From contig CAIRCP010000125.1 of the NCBI GenBank assembly GCA_903877095.1, positions 1 through 42,245 of the forward strand: 42,245 nt of DNA, given 5' to 3'. Under the pieces are notes generated by a model that was not told the origin of the DNA, searched no databases, and was given only the letters and a program-made list of their open reading frames with translations. How positions within the stretch are numbered: position 1 is the first letter of the stretch; each line of letters starts with the position of its first letter. The translations under genes were made by a program, and so were the position numbers. The stretch is from an uncultured Actinomycetes bacterium (GTDB lineage Bacteria; Actinomycetota; Actinomycetes; Mycobacteriales; Mycobacteriaceae). Positions 26,576 through 36,973 of the stretch are shown in pieces.

Positions 26576-28240
26576 ATGGGTTTTCTCAAGCAGGAAGTGC
26601 CCGTGATCGACTTCGAGCAGTGGAGCAAAGGCACCCGCTCGGAGAAGATCCGGCCGATGGCCCGGCACTGGGCTGAGGTGGGCTTCGGCACTCCGGTAGC
26701 ACTGCACCTGTTTTACGTCGTCAAGATCCTCGCCTACATCGGCGTCGGCGCACTGTTCACCATCGGGCATTCCTGGACCGATCCGATCGTCTTCCAGAAG
26801 GTCGTGCTCTACACCATGCTGTTCGAGGTCGTCGGCCTTGGCTGCGGATTCGGGCCGCTGAACAACCGGTTCTATCCGCCGATGGGTTCGATCCTGTACT
26901 GGTTGCGGCCCAACACCATTCGCCTGCCGCCCTGGCCGGGCCGAGTTCCCTTCACCAGGGGCGACAACCGCGAACCCGTCGACGTTCTGCTCTACGGCGC
27001 GCTGCTGGCGACCCTCGTCGTCGCCCTGTTCTCCGGTGCCTCCGGGACCGGACTGCTGCCGGCCTGGCAGTCGTGGACCGTCCTGGCACTCCTGGCTGCG
27101 GCCGGCTTGCGTGACAAGGTCATCTTCCTGGCCGCGCGCGGCGAGGTGTACGCCCCGTTCGTCGCGGCGTCGTTGTTCGGCGGGGCGAACGTCATCGTCG
27201 CCGCAAAACTGGTGTGCCTGGTGATCTGGATGGGGGCCGCAACTTCCAAACTCACCAGGCATTTCCCGTTCGTCATCTCCACGATGATGTCCAACAGCCC
27301 GGTGGTCCGGCCGCGGGCGCTCAAACGCGCTTTTTTTGAACACTTTCCGGAGGACCTGCGCCCGGGACCGTTGTCGCGCGCCCTGGCGCATCTGAGCACC
27401 GCTGTCGAAGGCATGGTGCCCCTGGTGCTGTTTTTCTCGCACGGCGGCTGGCCCACCGCCGTCGCGGCCACCGTCATGGTGTGCTTCCACCTTGGCATCC
27501 TCTCGGCCATTCCGATGGGGGTGCCGCTGGAGTGGAACGTATTCATGATCTTCTGCGTGCTGTTCCTGTTCGTCGGCCACGCCGACGTCGGACTGTCCGA
27601 TATGACCAACCCACTGCCGGCGATCCTGTTCGTGGTGATGGTGGGGATCGTCATTGCCGGAAACCTTTTCCCGCAGAAGATTTCGTTTCTGCCGGGCATG
27701 CGGTACTACGCCGGCAACTGGGACACCACCCTGTGGTGCGTCGCGCCGTCCGCCGAAGCCAAGATCGACAAGGGGATCGTCGCGATCGCCAATATGCCGG
27801 CCGCTCAACTGGAGAAGTTCTACGGCAGCAAGGAGGCCGCGCAGATCCCGATCTACATGGGATACGCGTTCCGCGGCTTCAACACCCACGGCAAGGCACT
27901 GTTCACCCTGGCGCACCGGGCGATGGCCGACCAGAACGAGGACAACTACTCCGTCACCGACGGCGAACGAATCTGCAGCATGGCCATCGGCTGGAATTTC
28001 GGCGACGGCCACATGCACGACGAACAACTGATCGCCGCACTGCAACACCGATGCCATTTCGAACCCGGCGAGGTGCGGGTGGTGCTGCTCGACGCCCAGC
28101 CCATTCACCGGCAGACGCAGCGCTACCGGTTGGTCGACGCGGCGACGGGGGAGTTCGAGAGCGGCTACGTCAACGTCGCTGACATGGTGGTTCGTCAACC
28201 CTGGGACGACGATGTCCCGGTCCATCCAGACCGCCTTTGA
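26576..28240 (+). CDS. DUF3556 multi-pass membrane protein
   Basis: Protein of 554 residues with about ten hydrophobic segments in its first 370 residues, followed by a soluble C-terminal domain (LPGMRYYAGNWDTTLWCVAP, YMGYAFRGFNTHGKALF, GWNFGDGHMHDEQLIAALQ, RCHFEPGEVRVVLLDAQPIH). This is the actinobacterial DUF3556 layout. ATG 26576 has its purine-rich Shine-Dalgarno almost touching; GTG 26603, nine codons later, has a well-spaced AGGAAG and may be the real start. The C-terminal domain has HMHDE and several conserved His residues that could bind metal. The stop codon overlaps the operator-like site before the thiolase. Function unknown. Confidence 0.82.
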   Translation: MGFLKQEVPVIDFEQWSKGTRSEKIRPMARHWAEVGFGTPVALHLFYVVKILAYIGVGALFTIGHSWTDPIVFQKVVLYTMLFEVVGLGCGFGPLNNRFYPPMGSILYWLRPNTIRLPPWPGRVPFTRGDNREPVDVLLYGALLATLVVALFSGASGTGLLPAWQSWTVLALLAAAGLRDKVIFLAARGEVYAPFVAASLFGGANVIVAAKLVCLVIWMGAATSKLTRHFPFVISTMMSNSPVVRPRALKRAFFEHFPEDLRPGPLSRALAHLSTAVEGMVPLVLFFSHGGWPTAVAATVMVCFHLGILSAIPMGVPLEWNVFMIFCVLFLFVGHADVGLSDMTNPLPAILFVVMVGIVIAGNLFPQKISFLPGMRYYAGNWDTTLWCVAPSAEAKIDKGIVAIANMPAAQLEKFYGSKEAAQIPIYMGYAFRGFNTHGKALFTLAHRAMADQNEDNYSVTDGERICSMAIGWNFGDGHMHDEQLIAALQHRCHFEPGEVRVVLLDAQPIHRQTQRYRLVDAATGEFESGYVNVADMVVRQPWDDDVPVHPDRL

Positions 28241-28259
28241 CCAAACGGTTGGTTGGTTG
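28240..28259. promoter_or_regulatory. TetR-type operator-like site before the thiolase gene
   Basis: ACCAA-ACGG-TTGGT (28240-28253) is a palindrome that runs into repeated GGTTGGTTGGTTG. Its complement contains CCAACCAACC, the same 10-mer found before the SDR gene at 34721. A TetR regulator of acyl-CoA genes is the likely reader; none is encoded nearby. Confidence 0.5.
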
Positions 28260-28302
28260 CCAGAATCGGAGACGACCCATCAGGTAACCAAAGGAGAAGT
28301 CG

Positions 28303-29447
<1,145 letters not shown>

Positions 29448-29448
<1 letters not shown>

Positions 29449-30245
29449 TGGCAGACGAAGCCCCCGGCGCTCTCACCGAGCGCCGGGGCAACACCCTGAT
29501 CGTCACCATCAACCGGCCCGAAGCCCGCAACGCGGTCAATCAGGCCGTCAGCGTCGGCGTCGGCGACGCGCTGCAGCAGGCCCAGGACGACTCGGAGATC
29601 TGGGCCGTGGTCATCACCGGGGCGGGCGACAAGTCGTTCTGCGCCGGTGCCGACCTCAAGGCGCTCTCCCGCGGGGAGAACATCTTCCACCCGGACCATC
29701 CGGAGTGGGGGTTCGCCGGATACGTGCAGCATCTGATCGACAAGCCGATCATCGCGGCCGTCAACGGCACCGCGCTGGGCGGCGGCACCGAACTCGCGTT
29801 GGCCAGCGACCTTGTCGTCGCGCAGTCCAGTGCGCAGTTCGGCCTGCCGGAGGTCAAGCGGGGGCTGATCGCCGCCGCGGGTGGTGTCTTCCGCATCGTC
29901 GATCAGTTGCCGCGCAAGGTCGCCATGCAACTGCTGCTGACCGGCGAACCGATCAGTGCCGACGAGGCACTGCGCTGGGGCTTGATCAATCAGGTTGTGC
30001 CCGAAGGCACTCCGGTGCTCGACGCCGCGCTCGCGCTGGCCGACCGGATCACCGGAAACGCTCCGCTGGCTGTTCAGGCGAGCAAGCGGGTGGCACTCGG
30101 CGTCGACGAAGGCGAGATCACCGGGGAGAAGGACGCCTGGAAGCGGTCCAACCGCGCGATGCGGGCGGTGTTCAGCTCCCAGGACGCGATGGAAGGCCCG
30201 CTGGCCTTCGCGCAGAAGCGTGCCCCGGTCTGGAAAGCGCGCTAA
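29448..30245 (+). CDS. Enoyl-CoA hydratase (crotonase family)
   Basis: Protein of 265 residues starting at GTG 29448, which overlaps the thiolase stop. The oxyanion-hole segments are KSFCAGADLKAL and NGTALGGGTELALASD. Both catalytic glutamates of hydratases are present: in GGGTELALA and in FGLPEVKRGL. It would hydrate trans-2-enoyl-CoA, feeding (after dehydrogenation) the neighbouring thiolase. Homologue of Rv1136. Transcription ends at the hairpin at 30261. Confidence 0.94.
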
Positions 30246-30260
30246 CTCCTGCCGACAGAG

Positions 30261-30294
30261 CGCCGGCTGTACTGCCGAGGCAGTACAGCCGGCG
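30261..30294. terminator. Bidirectional terminator between crotonase and fasciclin genes
   Basis: A perfect 15-bp stem (30261-30275 and 30280-30294) with loop CGAG lies 15 bp after the crotonase stop and 9 bp before the end of the convergent fasciclin gene. No T-run; mycobacterial I-type hairpin. Confidence 0.85.
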
Positions 30295-30303
30295 TGCTGG
30301 CGT

Positions 30304-31293
30304 CTAGGCCGCCGGCTTGGCGGTGGTGGTCGTCGGGGTGGCCGCGGGCGTCTCGCTGGCCGACTGGCTCGCGGGCGCCGCCGTGCTCGACGCCGCCGTG
30401 CTGGTGGTGCTCGGGGTCGCCGACGTGGTCTCCGACGCCGTGGCCGAGGTGGTGGCCGTGGCCGAGGTGGTGGCCGTGGCCGAGGTGGTCGCCGAGGTCT
30501 CGGTCGAGCTCGTCGTCGCCGTACCGGCCTCAGCCGCCGGAGTCGGCGGGGTCAGCACGGTGTCGATCATGTAGATGTAGGCGCCGTGCGCGGTGTAGGC
30601 GCAGACGACCTTCGCATCGTTGACCTTGATGTCGCCGCCCTTGCCGACGACGGTCACTGCTCGGCCGTCCTGGGTCGGCATCTTGCCCGCCACGTCGTTG
30701 GGGCCGAGGTAGCCCAGCACCATGTGGTAGAAGAGCGTGGGAAGCAGCACCACCGGATCGCTCTTGAGGGCCTCCAGCGTCTTCGGGTCGAGCTTGGCGA
30801 ACGCCTCGTTGGTCGGGGCGAACACCACGTAGGGGCCGCCGTCGAGGACGTTGACGATGTTGATGTCGGGGTTGAGCTTGCCGGAGATCAACCCGCTGAA
30901 GGTGCTCAGGTTCGGGTTGTTGGCCAGCGCCTCCGAACCGGTCTGCAGCGCCATCGAGTCGATCGAGCCGGGGCCGGTCGGCACCTGCTTGCGGTAGGCG
31001 TCGCAGCCCGAACCCTGAGGGTCGGGCACCTTGGTCGAGGTCGGGACGGGTCCAGCGGGCGACACCGGGGCCGGAGACGCGGGCGACTCGGAGGCCGGAG
31101 CGGCGGGCGACTCGGACGCCGGAGCGGCGGGCGAGGTGGACGCCGGAGTGGCGGCCGAGGTGGACGCCGTGGCCGGGGAGGGCTCGGGAGATGGCGTCGG
31201 CTCGGCCCAGGCCGGCTGGATGGCGGTCGGGACCGCGATGCCGAGCGCCACGATGGCTGCGGCCAGGCCGACGGTCTTGCTGCGAGTGCTCAC
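30304..31293 (-). CDS. Exported fasciclin (FAS1) domain protein with low-complexity arms
   Basis: Protein of 329 residues. The signal peptide is cleaved after AWA at residue 30. A Pro/Ala/Ser linker with repeated PAAPASES follows (30-92), then a FAS1 domain at about 95-250 (ANNPNLSTFSGLISGKL, YVVFAPTNEAFAKL, LPTLFYHMVLG, YIYMIDTVLTPP) with cysteines like those of MPT70/MPT83. A Thr/Ser/Ala tail (255-329) contains tandem ATTSAT units. No lipobox is seen, so it is secreted or wall-associated through the linkers. The GTG start has Shine-Dalgarno GAGGAGA. FAS1 proteins act in adhesion; the MPT70/83 locus is elsewhere in M. tuberculosis. Confidence 0.9.
   Translation of the reverse strand: MSTRSKTVGLAAAIVALGIAVPTAIQPAWAEPTPSPEPSPATASTSAATPASTSPAAPASESPAAPASESPASPAPVSPAGPVPTSTKVPDPQGSGCDAYRKQVPTGPGSIDSMALQTGSEALANNPNLSTFSGLISGKLNPDINIVNVLDGGPYVVFAPTNEAFAKLDPKTLEALKSDPVVLLPTLFYHMVLGYLGPNDVAGKMPTQDGRAVTVVGKGGDIKVNDAKVVCAYTAHGAYIYMIDTVLTPPTPAAEAGTATTSSTETSATTSATATTSATATTSATASETTSATPSTTSTAASSTAAPASQSASETPAATPTTTTAKPAA
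30443..30490. repeat. 18-bp tandem repeat in the fasciclin tail
   Basis: Two exact copies of an 18-bp unit (GCCGAGGTGGTGGCCGTG) plus 11 matching bases of a third encode the ATTSAT repeats of the C-terminal tail. In-frame, so the copy number can vary between strains without breaking the protein. Confidence 0.85.
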
Positions 31294-31449
31294 GGGGAAT
31301 TCTCCTCAGTTCTCACGGTGCGATCCGATCAGGAAAGCAACGACTGTGGCATCGTAAACGGGGAACGTTTCGTTACCCAAAACGACCGATTCCGGTTGAA
31401 ATCCCAGGTCGCCGACCTTACCGGCGGACCCGACCTACGATGCTCTTCC

Positions 31450-31983
31450 ATGGCTGAACACCGCGCTCAACCCCTGTTCGTCACCATCGGCGGTAAGCGT
31501 CCGGAGGTCCATGAGGACGCCTGGGCGGCGCCGAACGCGACCCTGATCGGCCAGGTCAAGCTGGGCGCACGCGCCAGCGTCTGGTACTCGGCAACGCTGC
31601 GCGCCGAGGCCGAGCCGATCGAGATCGGGGCGGGCAGCAACATTCAGGACGGCGTCACGATTCACGTCGATCCTGAGTATCCCGTTCGGGTGGGCGCCGG
31701 CGTCAGCGTCGGGCACAGCGCGGTCCTGCACGGCTGCACGGTCGAGGACGGGGCCCTGATCGGAATGGGTGCGATCGTGCTCAACGGGGCGGTGATCGGC
31801 GCCGGATCACTGGTGGCAGCCGGCGCACTGGTCCCGCAGGGCATTGTGATCCCGCCGCGCTCGCTCGTGGCCGGGGTGCCCGGCCGGGTGCGTCGGGAGT
31901 TGAGCGATGCTGAGGTGGCCGCGAACCGCCACAACGCGGTGGTCTACGAGCGCCTCGTCGATCTGCACCGTGAGGCCACCTAA
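31450..31983 (+). CDS. Gamma-carbonic-anhydrase-like hexapeptide protein
   Basis: Left-handed beta-helix protein of 177 residues. Hexapeptide repeats run from about 28 to 140. The zinc ligands of the gamma class are present: H72 (TIHVD), H89 and H94 (VGHSAVLHGCTV). The family (YrdA/PaaY-like) includes carbonic anhydrases and thioesterases, so the reaction is not certain. ATG 31450 is chosen because the upstream frame is not conserved. Cytoplasmic. It stands alone, with the CPBP gene 61 bp downstream in the same direction. Confidence 0.9.
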   Translation: MAEHRAQPLFVTIGGKRPEVHEDAWAAPNATLIGQVKLGARASVWYSATLRAEAEPIEIGAGSNIQDGVTIHVDPEYPVRVGAGVSVGHSAVLHGCTVEDGALIGMGAIVLNGAVIGAGSLVAAGALVPQGIVIPPRSLVAGVPGRVRRELSDAEVAANRHNAVVYERLVDLHREAT

Positions 31984-32044
31984 CGGCCCAGACGTCAGGG
32001 TTGCGTCATCGCTTCCGGCGTCCTTATTTCGTACGGTGAGAAGG

Positions 32045-32737
32045 ATGCGTATCGACCAGATCCGTGCCGCGGCCACCAATCAGGCTGTGGCGCACGACGA
32101 GTGGCCTTCTACGGTGCGCCGTCGGCGTCTGATCGTGTCCTTGGTCTTGGTCGCCGGCGCGGCGCTGATGGGCTATTCGCTGACCCGTCCACCCGGTGAT
32201 GCGACCTTCTACTGGCTCACCTCGGCCCTCGCGGCGGTATGGACGGTCGGTTCGCTACTGTCCGGACCGCTCCACCTGGGCCGGACTACCTGGCGAACGA
32301 CGGCGCAGCGCCCGGTCATCACCGGGGCTGCGACGGGTCTGGTCGTCGGCACGGCCTTCCTGTTGGGCGGTCTGGTGGCTCGCCACATCCCGGCCGTCTC
32401 CGATCGCATCACCGACGTGCTCGAGTACACCCGGTACGGTCCGATCGGACTCATCGTGGTTATCGCGATGGTCAACGGTGTCGCCGAGGAACTGTTCTTC
32501 CGCGGCGCTCTCTACACCGCCCTGGGCCAGTTCTATCCCGTGCTGATCTCCACCTTGCTCTACGCCGCGTCGACCCTGGCCACCGGAAACCCGATGCTGG
32601 CGTTCGCCGGCCTGATCCTGGGCGGTGTGTGCGGCGTTCAGCGCCGCGCGACCGGCGGTGTGCTCGCACCGGTTCTGACCCACCTGGTGTGGGGACTGAT
32701 GATGGTCCTCGTGCTGCCACGGGTGTTCGGCCTATAG
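32045..32737 (+). CDS. CPBP-type intramembrane protease-like protein, lacking motif-2 His
   Basis: Membrane protein of 230 residues with six hydrophobic segments. The CPBP/CAAX-protease motif 1 EELFFRG is present (E148, E149, R153). Motif 2 (FxxxH) reads LLYAASTLA, with Thr where the His should be. Motif 3 is PVLTHLVWGL, with the His kept. Loss of a presumed metal or active-site His makes proteolysis doubtful; it may be a non-catalytic relative. ATG 32045 follows AGAAGG. M. tuberculosis Rv1140, in the comparable place, is also an integral membrane protein, but homology is not checked. Confidence 0.82.
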   Translation: MRIDQIRAAATNQAVAHDEWPSTVRRRRLIVSLVLVAGAALMGYSLTRPPGDATFYWLTSALAAVWTVGSLLSGPLHLGRTTWRTTAQRPVITGAATGLVVGTAFLLGGLVARHIPAVSDRITDVLEYTRYGPIGLIVVIAMVNGVAEELFFRGALYTALGQFYPVLISTLLYAASTLATGNPMLAFAGLILGGVCGVQRRATGGVLAPVLTHLVWGLMMVLVLPRVFGL

Positions 32738-32747
32738 CCGAAGCAGC

Positions 32748-33551
32748 TTATTCGTCGGTGAAAACCGCGGTTCGGCGCTGCTGAAATGCCCTGGCCCCCT
32801 CTTTGAAGTCGTGCGCTCTGAGCAGCCGCAACTGGCCCTCGGTCTCGCGGACCAGCGCCGGACCGAGTTCACCCAATGTCGCTTCGTTGATCGCCTGCTT
32901 GGTCATCCGCAGCGCCACCGCCGGGCCGTTCGAGAGCTTGTCGATCACCGCCGCCACGCCGGCTTCCAAGTCGTCGGGCGCGTACACCGCACTGACGAGC
33001 CCGTACTCCAGCGCCTCGGCGGCCGGGAGGCGTTCGGCCAGTAGCGCCAATTTCAGCGCCCGGGTCCGGCCGACTGACGCAGCCACCAGGGCCGTGGCGC
33101 CGCCGTCGGGCATCAGCCCGATCTTGGCGAACGCGAGGAGGAAAAACGCCGCCTGGGAAGCCAATACGATGTCGCAGGCGAGTGCCAGCGACACCCCGAC
33201 GCCGGCTGCGGGCCCCTGCACGACGGCCACCACCGGCTTGGGCAGGCCGGCGATCAGAGGCACGGCTCGGTTGATGGCGGCCAGCAACGGGTCGACGTCG
33301 CTGTCCCCACTTCGCGCCAGCGCCTGATCCTCGGCTCCGATGCCCGCGCCGGCGCAGAATCCGCGGCCGGCACCGCCTAGACGCACCACCCGCACCGCCG
33401 GGTCGGCCGCCGCGCGGTCCAGCACGTCGCACATCGTCTCGACCATCTCGGCGGTCAGCGAGTTGAGGCTGTCGGGACGGTTGAACGTGACCGACAGGAC
33501 GTTGCCGTCGAGCGAGACGGACAGGTGGTCGGTGCCGGTGTAGGGGGTCAT
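32748..33551 (-). CDS. Crotonase-family protein, isomerase-like (EchA)
   Basis: Protein of 267 residues of the crotonase fold: [11 protein letters not shown] and [17 protein letters not shown] form the oxyanion hole. Neither hydratase glutamate is present: the first site is Ser in GVSLALA and the second region reads [13 protein letters not shown]. The Asp of the PDGG motif is what PaaG/enoyl-CoA isomerase-type members use. A delta3-delta2 isomerase or other role is therefore more likely than hydration. It is divergent from mcr with 52 bp between starts, as echA10 (Rv1142c) is from mcr (Rv1143). Confidence 0.88.
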   Translation of the reverse strand: MTPYTGTDHLSVSLDGNVLSVTFNRPDSLNSLTAEMVETMCDVLDRAAADPAVRVVRLGGAGRGFCAGAGIGAEDQALARSGDSDVDPLLAAINRAVPLIAGLPKPVVAVVQGPAAGVGVSLALACDIVLASQAAFFLLAFAKIGLMPDGGATALVAASVGRTRALKLALLAERLPAAEALEYGLVSAVYAPDDLEAGVAAVIDKLSNGPAVALRMTKQAINEATLGELGPALVRETEGQLRLLRAHDFKEGARAFQQRRTAVFTDE

Positions 33552-33603
33552 GGTTCAACACGGTACAAAGGGTCAACCGGAGTGGACGAAGGGCGGTATC
33601 GGG

Positions 33604-34692
33604 ATGTCTGGACCTCTGACGGGGTTGCGCGTCGTCGAATTGGCCGGCATCGGCCCCGGCCCGCACGCGGCGATGATCCTCGGCGACCTCGGCGCCGACG
33701 TGGTGCGTGTCGAGCGTCCCAAGCCCGGCCTCGGGGCCGCCCCGAGCAATGACTTCCTGTTGCGTAGCCGCCGGTCGGTGACCGCCGACCTCAAGAGCGA
33801 GACCGATCGCGAACTGGTGCTGGGGCTCATCTCGAAGGCCGATGTGCTGATCGAAGGCTTCCGTCCCGGCGTCACCGAGCGGCTCGGACTGGGCCCGGAA
33901 GACTGCGCCAAAGTCAACGAACGGCTGATCTACGCCCGGATGACCGGCTGGGGCCAGACCGGTCCGCGCAGCCAGCAGTCCGGGCACGACATGAACTACA
34001 TCTCCCTCAACGGGGTGCTGCACGCCATCGGCAGGGTCGGCCAGGCGCCGGTCCCGCCGCTGAACCTCGTCGGCGACTTCGGCGGCGGGTCGATGTTCCT
34101 GCTCGTCGGCGTCCTCTCGGCGCTCTACGAACGGGAGCGGTCCGGCAAGGGGCAGGTGATCGACGCCGCGATGGTCGAAGGATCGGCCGTGCTGGCTCAG
34201 ATGATGTTCGCCTTCCGGCACACCGGGATGTGGAACGACGTGCGCGGCACCAACATGCTTGACACCGGCGCGCCCTGGTACGACGTGTACGAATGCGCCG
34301 ACGGCCGGCACGTGGCGGTCGGCTCCATCGAGCCGCAGTTCTACGCCGAACTCATCGAGAAACTCGAACTCGATCCCGCCACTCTGCCGCACCAGCAGGA
34401 CATCAGCCGTTTTCCGGAATTACGGACGATCCTCACCGAGGCATTCCTCAAGCACGACCGGGACCGCTGGGCCGAGGTGTTCAAGAACAGCGACGCCTGC
34501 GTCACGCCGATCCTGTCGTTCGCCGAGATCGAGACCGAACCGCACAACGTCGAGCGCGGCAGTTTCTATAAGGAAGGTGACTCGATCTTCCCGATGCCGG
34601 CTCCGCGGTTCTCCCGGACCCAACCCGGCAAACCCACGCCGCCACGGGTTCCGGGAGAGGACACCGACGACGTTCTGCGGGACTGGGTTTGA
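33604..34692 (+). CDS. mcr: Alpha-methylacyl-CoA racemase
   Basis: CaiB/BaiF-family enzyme of 362 residues that inverts the 2-methyl centre of branched acyl-CoA esters (pristanoyl-CoA, sterol side chains) so that beta-oxidation can go on. Catalytic residues known from the M. tuberculosis enzyme are matched: H128 (SGHDMNY), D158 (LVGDFGGGS) and a Glu near 244 (GSIEPQFY). ATG 33604 ([20 protein letters not shown]) gives the family length (Rv1143 has 360); the upstream ATG at 33550 overlaps the divergent gene. It leads the rightward set mcr/SDR/flavoprotein, but an operator-like site separates it from the SDR. Confidence 0.93.
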   Translation: MSGPLTGLRVVELAGIGPGPHAAMILGDLGADVVRVERPKPGLGAAPSNDFLLRSRRSVTADLKSETDRELVLGLISKADVLIEGFRPGVTERLGLGPEDCAKVNERLIYARMTGWGQTGPRSQQSGHDMNYISLNGVLHAIGRVGQAPVPPLNLVGDFGGGSMFLLVGVLSALYERERSGKGQVIDAAMVEGSAVLAQMMFAFRHTGMWNDVRGTNMLDTGAPWYDVYECADGRHVAVGSIEPQFYAELIEKLELDPATLPHQQDISRFPELRTILTEAFLKHDRDRWAEVFKNSDACVTPILSFAEIETEPHNVERGSFYKEGDSIFPMPAPRFSRTQPGKPTPPRVPGEDTDDVLRDWV

Positions 34693-34720
34693 GGACTCCG
34701 TCCGGTTACTCGTATAGTCC

Positions 34721-34738
34721 CAACCAACCAGTAGGTTG
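34721..34738. promoter_or_regulatory. TetR-type operator-like site before the SDR gene
   Basis: CAACC-AGTA-GGTTG (34725-34738) is a perfect palindrome preceded by another CAAC unit, giving CCAACCAACC, the 10-mer shared with the thiolase promoter. It lies 20 bp before the SDR start, where a repressor would block transcription. Confidence 0.5.
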
Positions 34739-34758
34739 ATACGAAAGGAAATCCCGTA

Positions 34759-35532
34759 GTGGAGATCAAGGACGCGGTTGCCGTCGTCACCGGTGGCGCT
34801 TCGGGCCTGGGCCTGGCCACCGCCAAAGCCCTGCTCGGCGAGGGCGCGAAGGTGGTCATCCTCGACCTGCCCAGTTCCAAGGGTGAGGATGTGGCGACGG
34901 AATTAGGTGACCGGGCGCGGTTCGCGGCCGCCGATGTCACCGACGAGGAGGCCGTGGCGAAAGCGTTCGACCTCGCCGAGACGCTGGGCCCGGTGCGCAT
35001 CGTGGTCAACTGTGCCGGCACCGGAGATGCCATCCGAGTGCTCGGTAAGGCCGGTGTGTACCCGCTGAGCAAGTTCGCCCGGATCGTCAACATCAACCTC
35101 GTCGGCACCTTCAACGTGCTGCGTCTGGGGGCGGAGCGGATGGCCAAGACCGAAGCGATCGGCCCTGAAAACAGCCAGGAGCGCGGCGTCATCATCAACA
35201 CCGCATCCGTCGCCGCGTTCGACGGCCAGATCGGCCAGGCCGCTTACTCCGCCTCCAAGGGCGGTGTCGTGGGGATGACGCTGCCGATCGCCCGCGACCT
35301 GGCCGACAAGCAAATCCGCGTGATGACGATCGCCCCTGGACTCTTCGACACCCCGCTGCTGGCTGGGCTGCCCGAACCGGCCAAGGCTTCCCTCGGCGCG
35401 CAGGTGCCGCACCCGTCGCGGTTGGGCAACCCGAGCGAGTACGGCGCGCTGGCCGTGCATATCGTGGAGAACCCGATGCTCAACGGCGAGGTGATCCGTC
35501 TCGACGGCGCCATCCGCATGGCGCCCCGCTGA
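34759..35532 (+). CDS. Short-chain dehydrogenase, 3-hydroxyacyl-CoA dehydrogenase type 2-like
   Basis: Protein of 257 residues. NAD-binding [16 protein letters not shown] at the N-terminus, DLPSSKGE after beta2 (NAD rather than NADP preference) and NCAGTGDAI. The catalytic YSASKGG Tyr/Lys pair sits in a segment resembling human HSD17B10, which oxidises 3-hydroxyacyl-CoA and steroids. Homologue of Rv1144. GTG start with Shine-Dalgarno GAAAGGAA. With the crotonases and thiolase it would supply the dehydrogenase step of a beta-oxidation cycle. The operator-like site suggests common control with the thiolase. Confidence 0.93.
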   Translation: MEIKDAVAVVTGGASGLGLATAKALLGEGAKVVILDLPSSKGEDVATELGDRARFAAADVTDEEAVAKAFDLAETLGPVRIVVNCAGTGDAIRVLGKAGVYPLSKFARIVNINLVGTFNVLRLGAERMAKTEAIGPENSQERGVIINTASVAAFDGQIGQAAYSASKGGVVGMTLPIARDLADKQIRVMTIAPGLFDTPLLAGLPEPAKASLGAQVPHPSRLGNPSEYGALAVHIVENPMLNGEVIRLDGAIRMAPR

Positions 35533-35566
35533 TCCCCGCAGCCCCTCGAAATCAAGTCACAGGTAA

Positions 35567-36571
<1,005 letters not shown>

Positions 36572-36581
36572 GTGCAGACGC

Positions 36582-36616
36582 AAAAGTGCCCGCCTGGTCA
36601 AAGGCGGGCACTTTTT
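36582..36616 (+). terminator. Intrinsic terminator after the flavoprotein gene
   Basis: A perfect 14-bp stem (36582-36595 and 36602-36615, loop GGTCAA) ends in TTTTT, 10 bp after the stop codon. Classical L-shaped hairpin. Confidence 0.93.
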
Positions 36617-36973
36617 CGTTTGCGCGTGGTCGTTGACGACGCGGCGTTTGACGACGTCGGGCCTGACCAGGCCCGGTCGCTCTTACCTGAACTCAGGCAA
36701 CGTCGACGAACTGCTCGGAGGTGTCACCCTCAACGAGATAGTCGCCGTGATACAGGGCTTCGAAGTCAACTTTGATGACATCAGCGCTGGTGTCGTCGAT
36801 CCACATAAAGCTGACTGTATGGGTCAGTATTAAGGAATCTCTGGGTCACCTTTCGGAGTTTGGTGGCAATTCTTACCGGCGGGTTACGCGCCGCCACAGA
36901 AGTTGCACCGGCCTTGACGGCCCGACGACACTCGTCATAGAGAAGATAGCTGGATGACACAAAGGACGGCGCA
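36617..36973. other. Intergenic stretch before mmpL13 with gene remnants
   Basis: 357 bp without a long gene. The plus strand briefly reads VVVDDAAFDDVGPDQARSLL without a start or continuation, which looks like a decayed fragment. The minus strand holds a short ORF (36693-36806). The GC content drops between about 36770 and 36860. The mmpL13 promoter must lie in the last 150 bp, but no clear -35/-10 pair is visible. Confidence 0.5.
36693..36806 (-). CDS. Small acidic ORF (37 residues), hypothetical
   Basis: From ATG 36806 the minus strand encodes MWIDDTSADVIKVDFEALYH, then GDYLVEGDTSEQFVDVA and a TGA. The composition (Asp, Glu, Val, aromatic residues) is protein-like, and the frame extends upstream through LILTHTVSF to a stop, so a non-ATG start is possible. 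No Shine-Dalgarno fits the ATG. It may be a real small protein or the end of a decayed gene. No family recognised. Confidence 0.35.
   Translation of the reverse strand: MWIDDTSADVIKVDFEALYHGDYLVEGDTSEQFVDVA

Noticed and set aside
26459..28225. 588-codon minus-strand ORF opposite the DUF3556 gene
   Set aside because: Antisense shadow with no domain; the plus-strand protein has membrane segments and family motifs.
29995..31983. 662-codon plus-strand ORF ending as the gamma-carbonic-anhydrase gene
   Set aside because: Its first 485 codons are antisense to the fasciclin gene; the real protein starts at ATG 31450.
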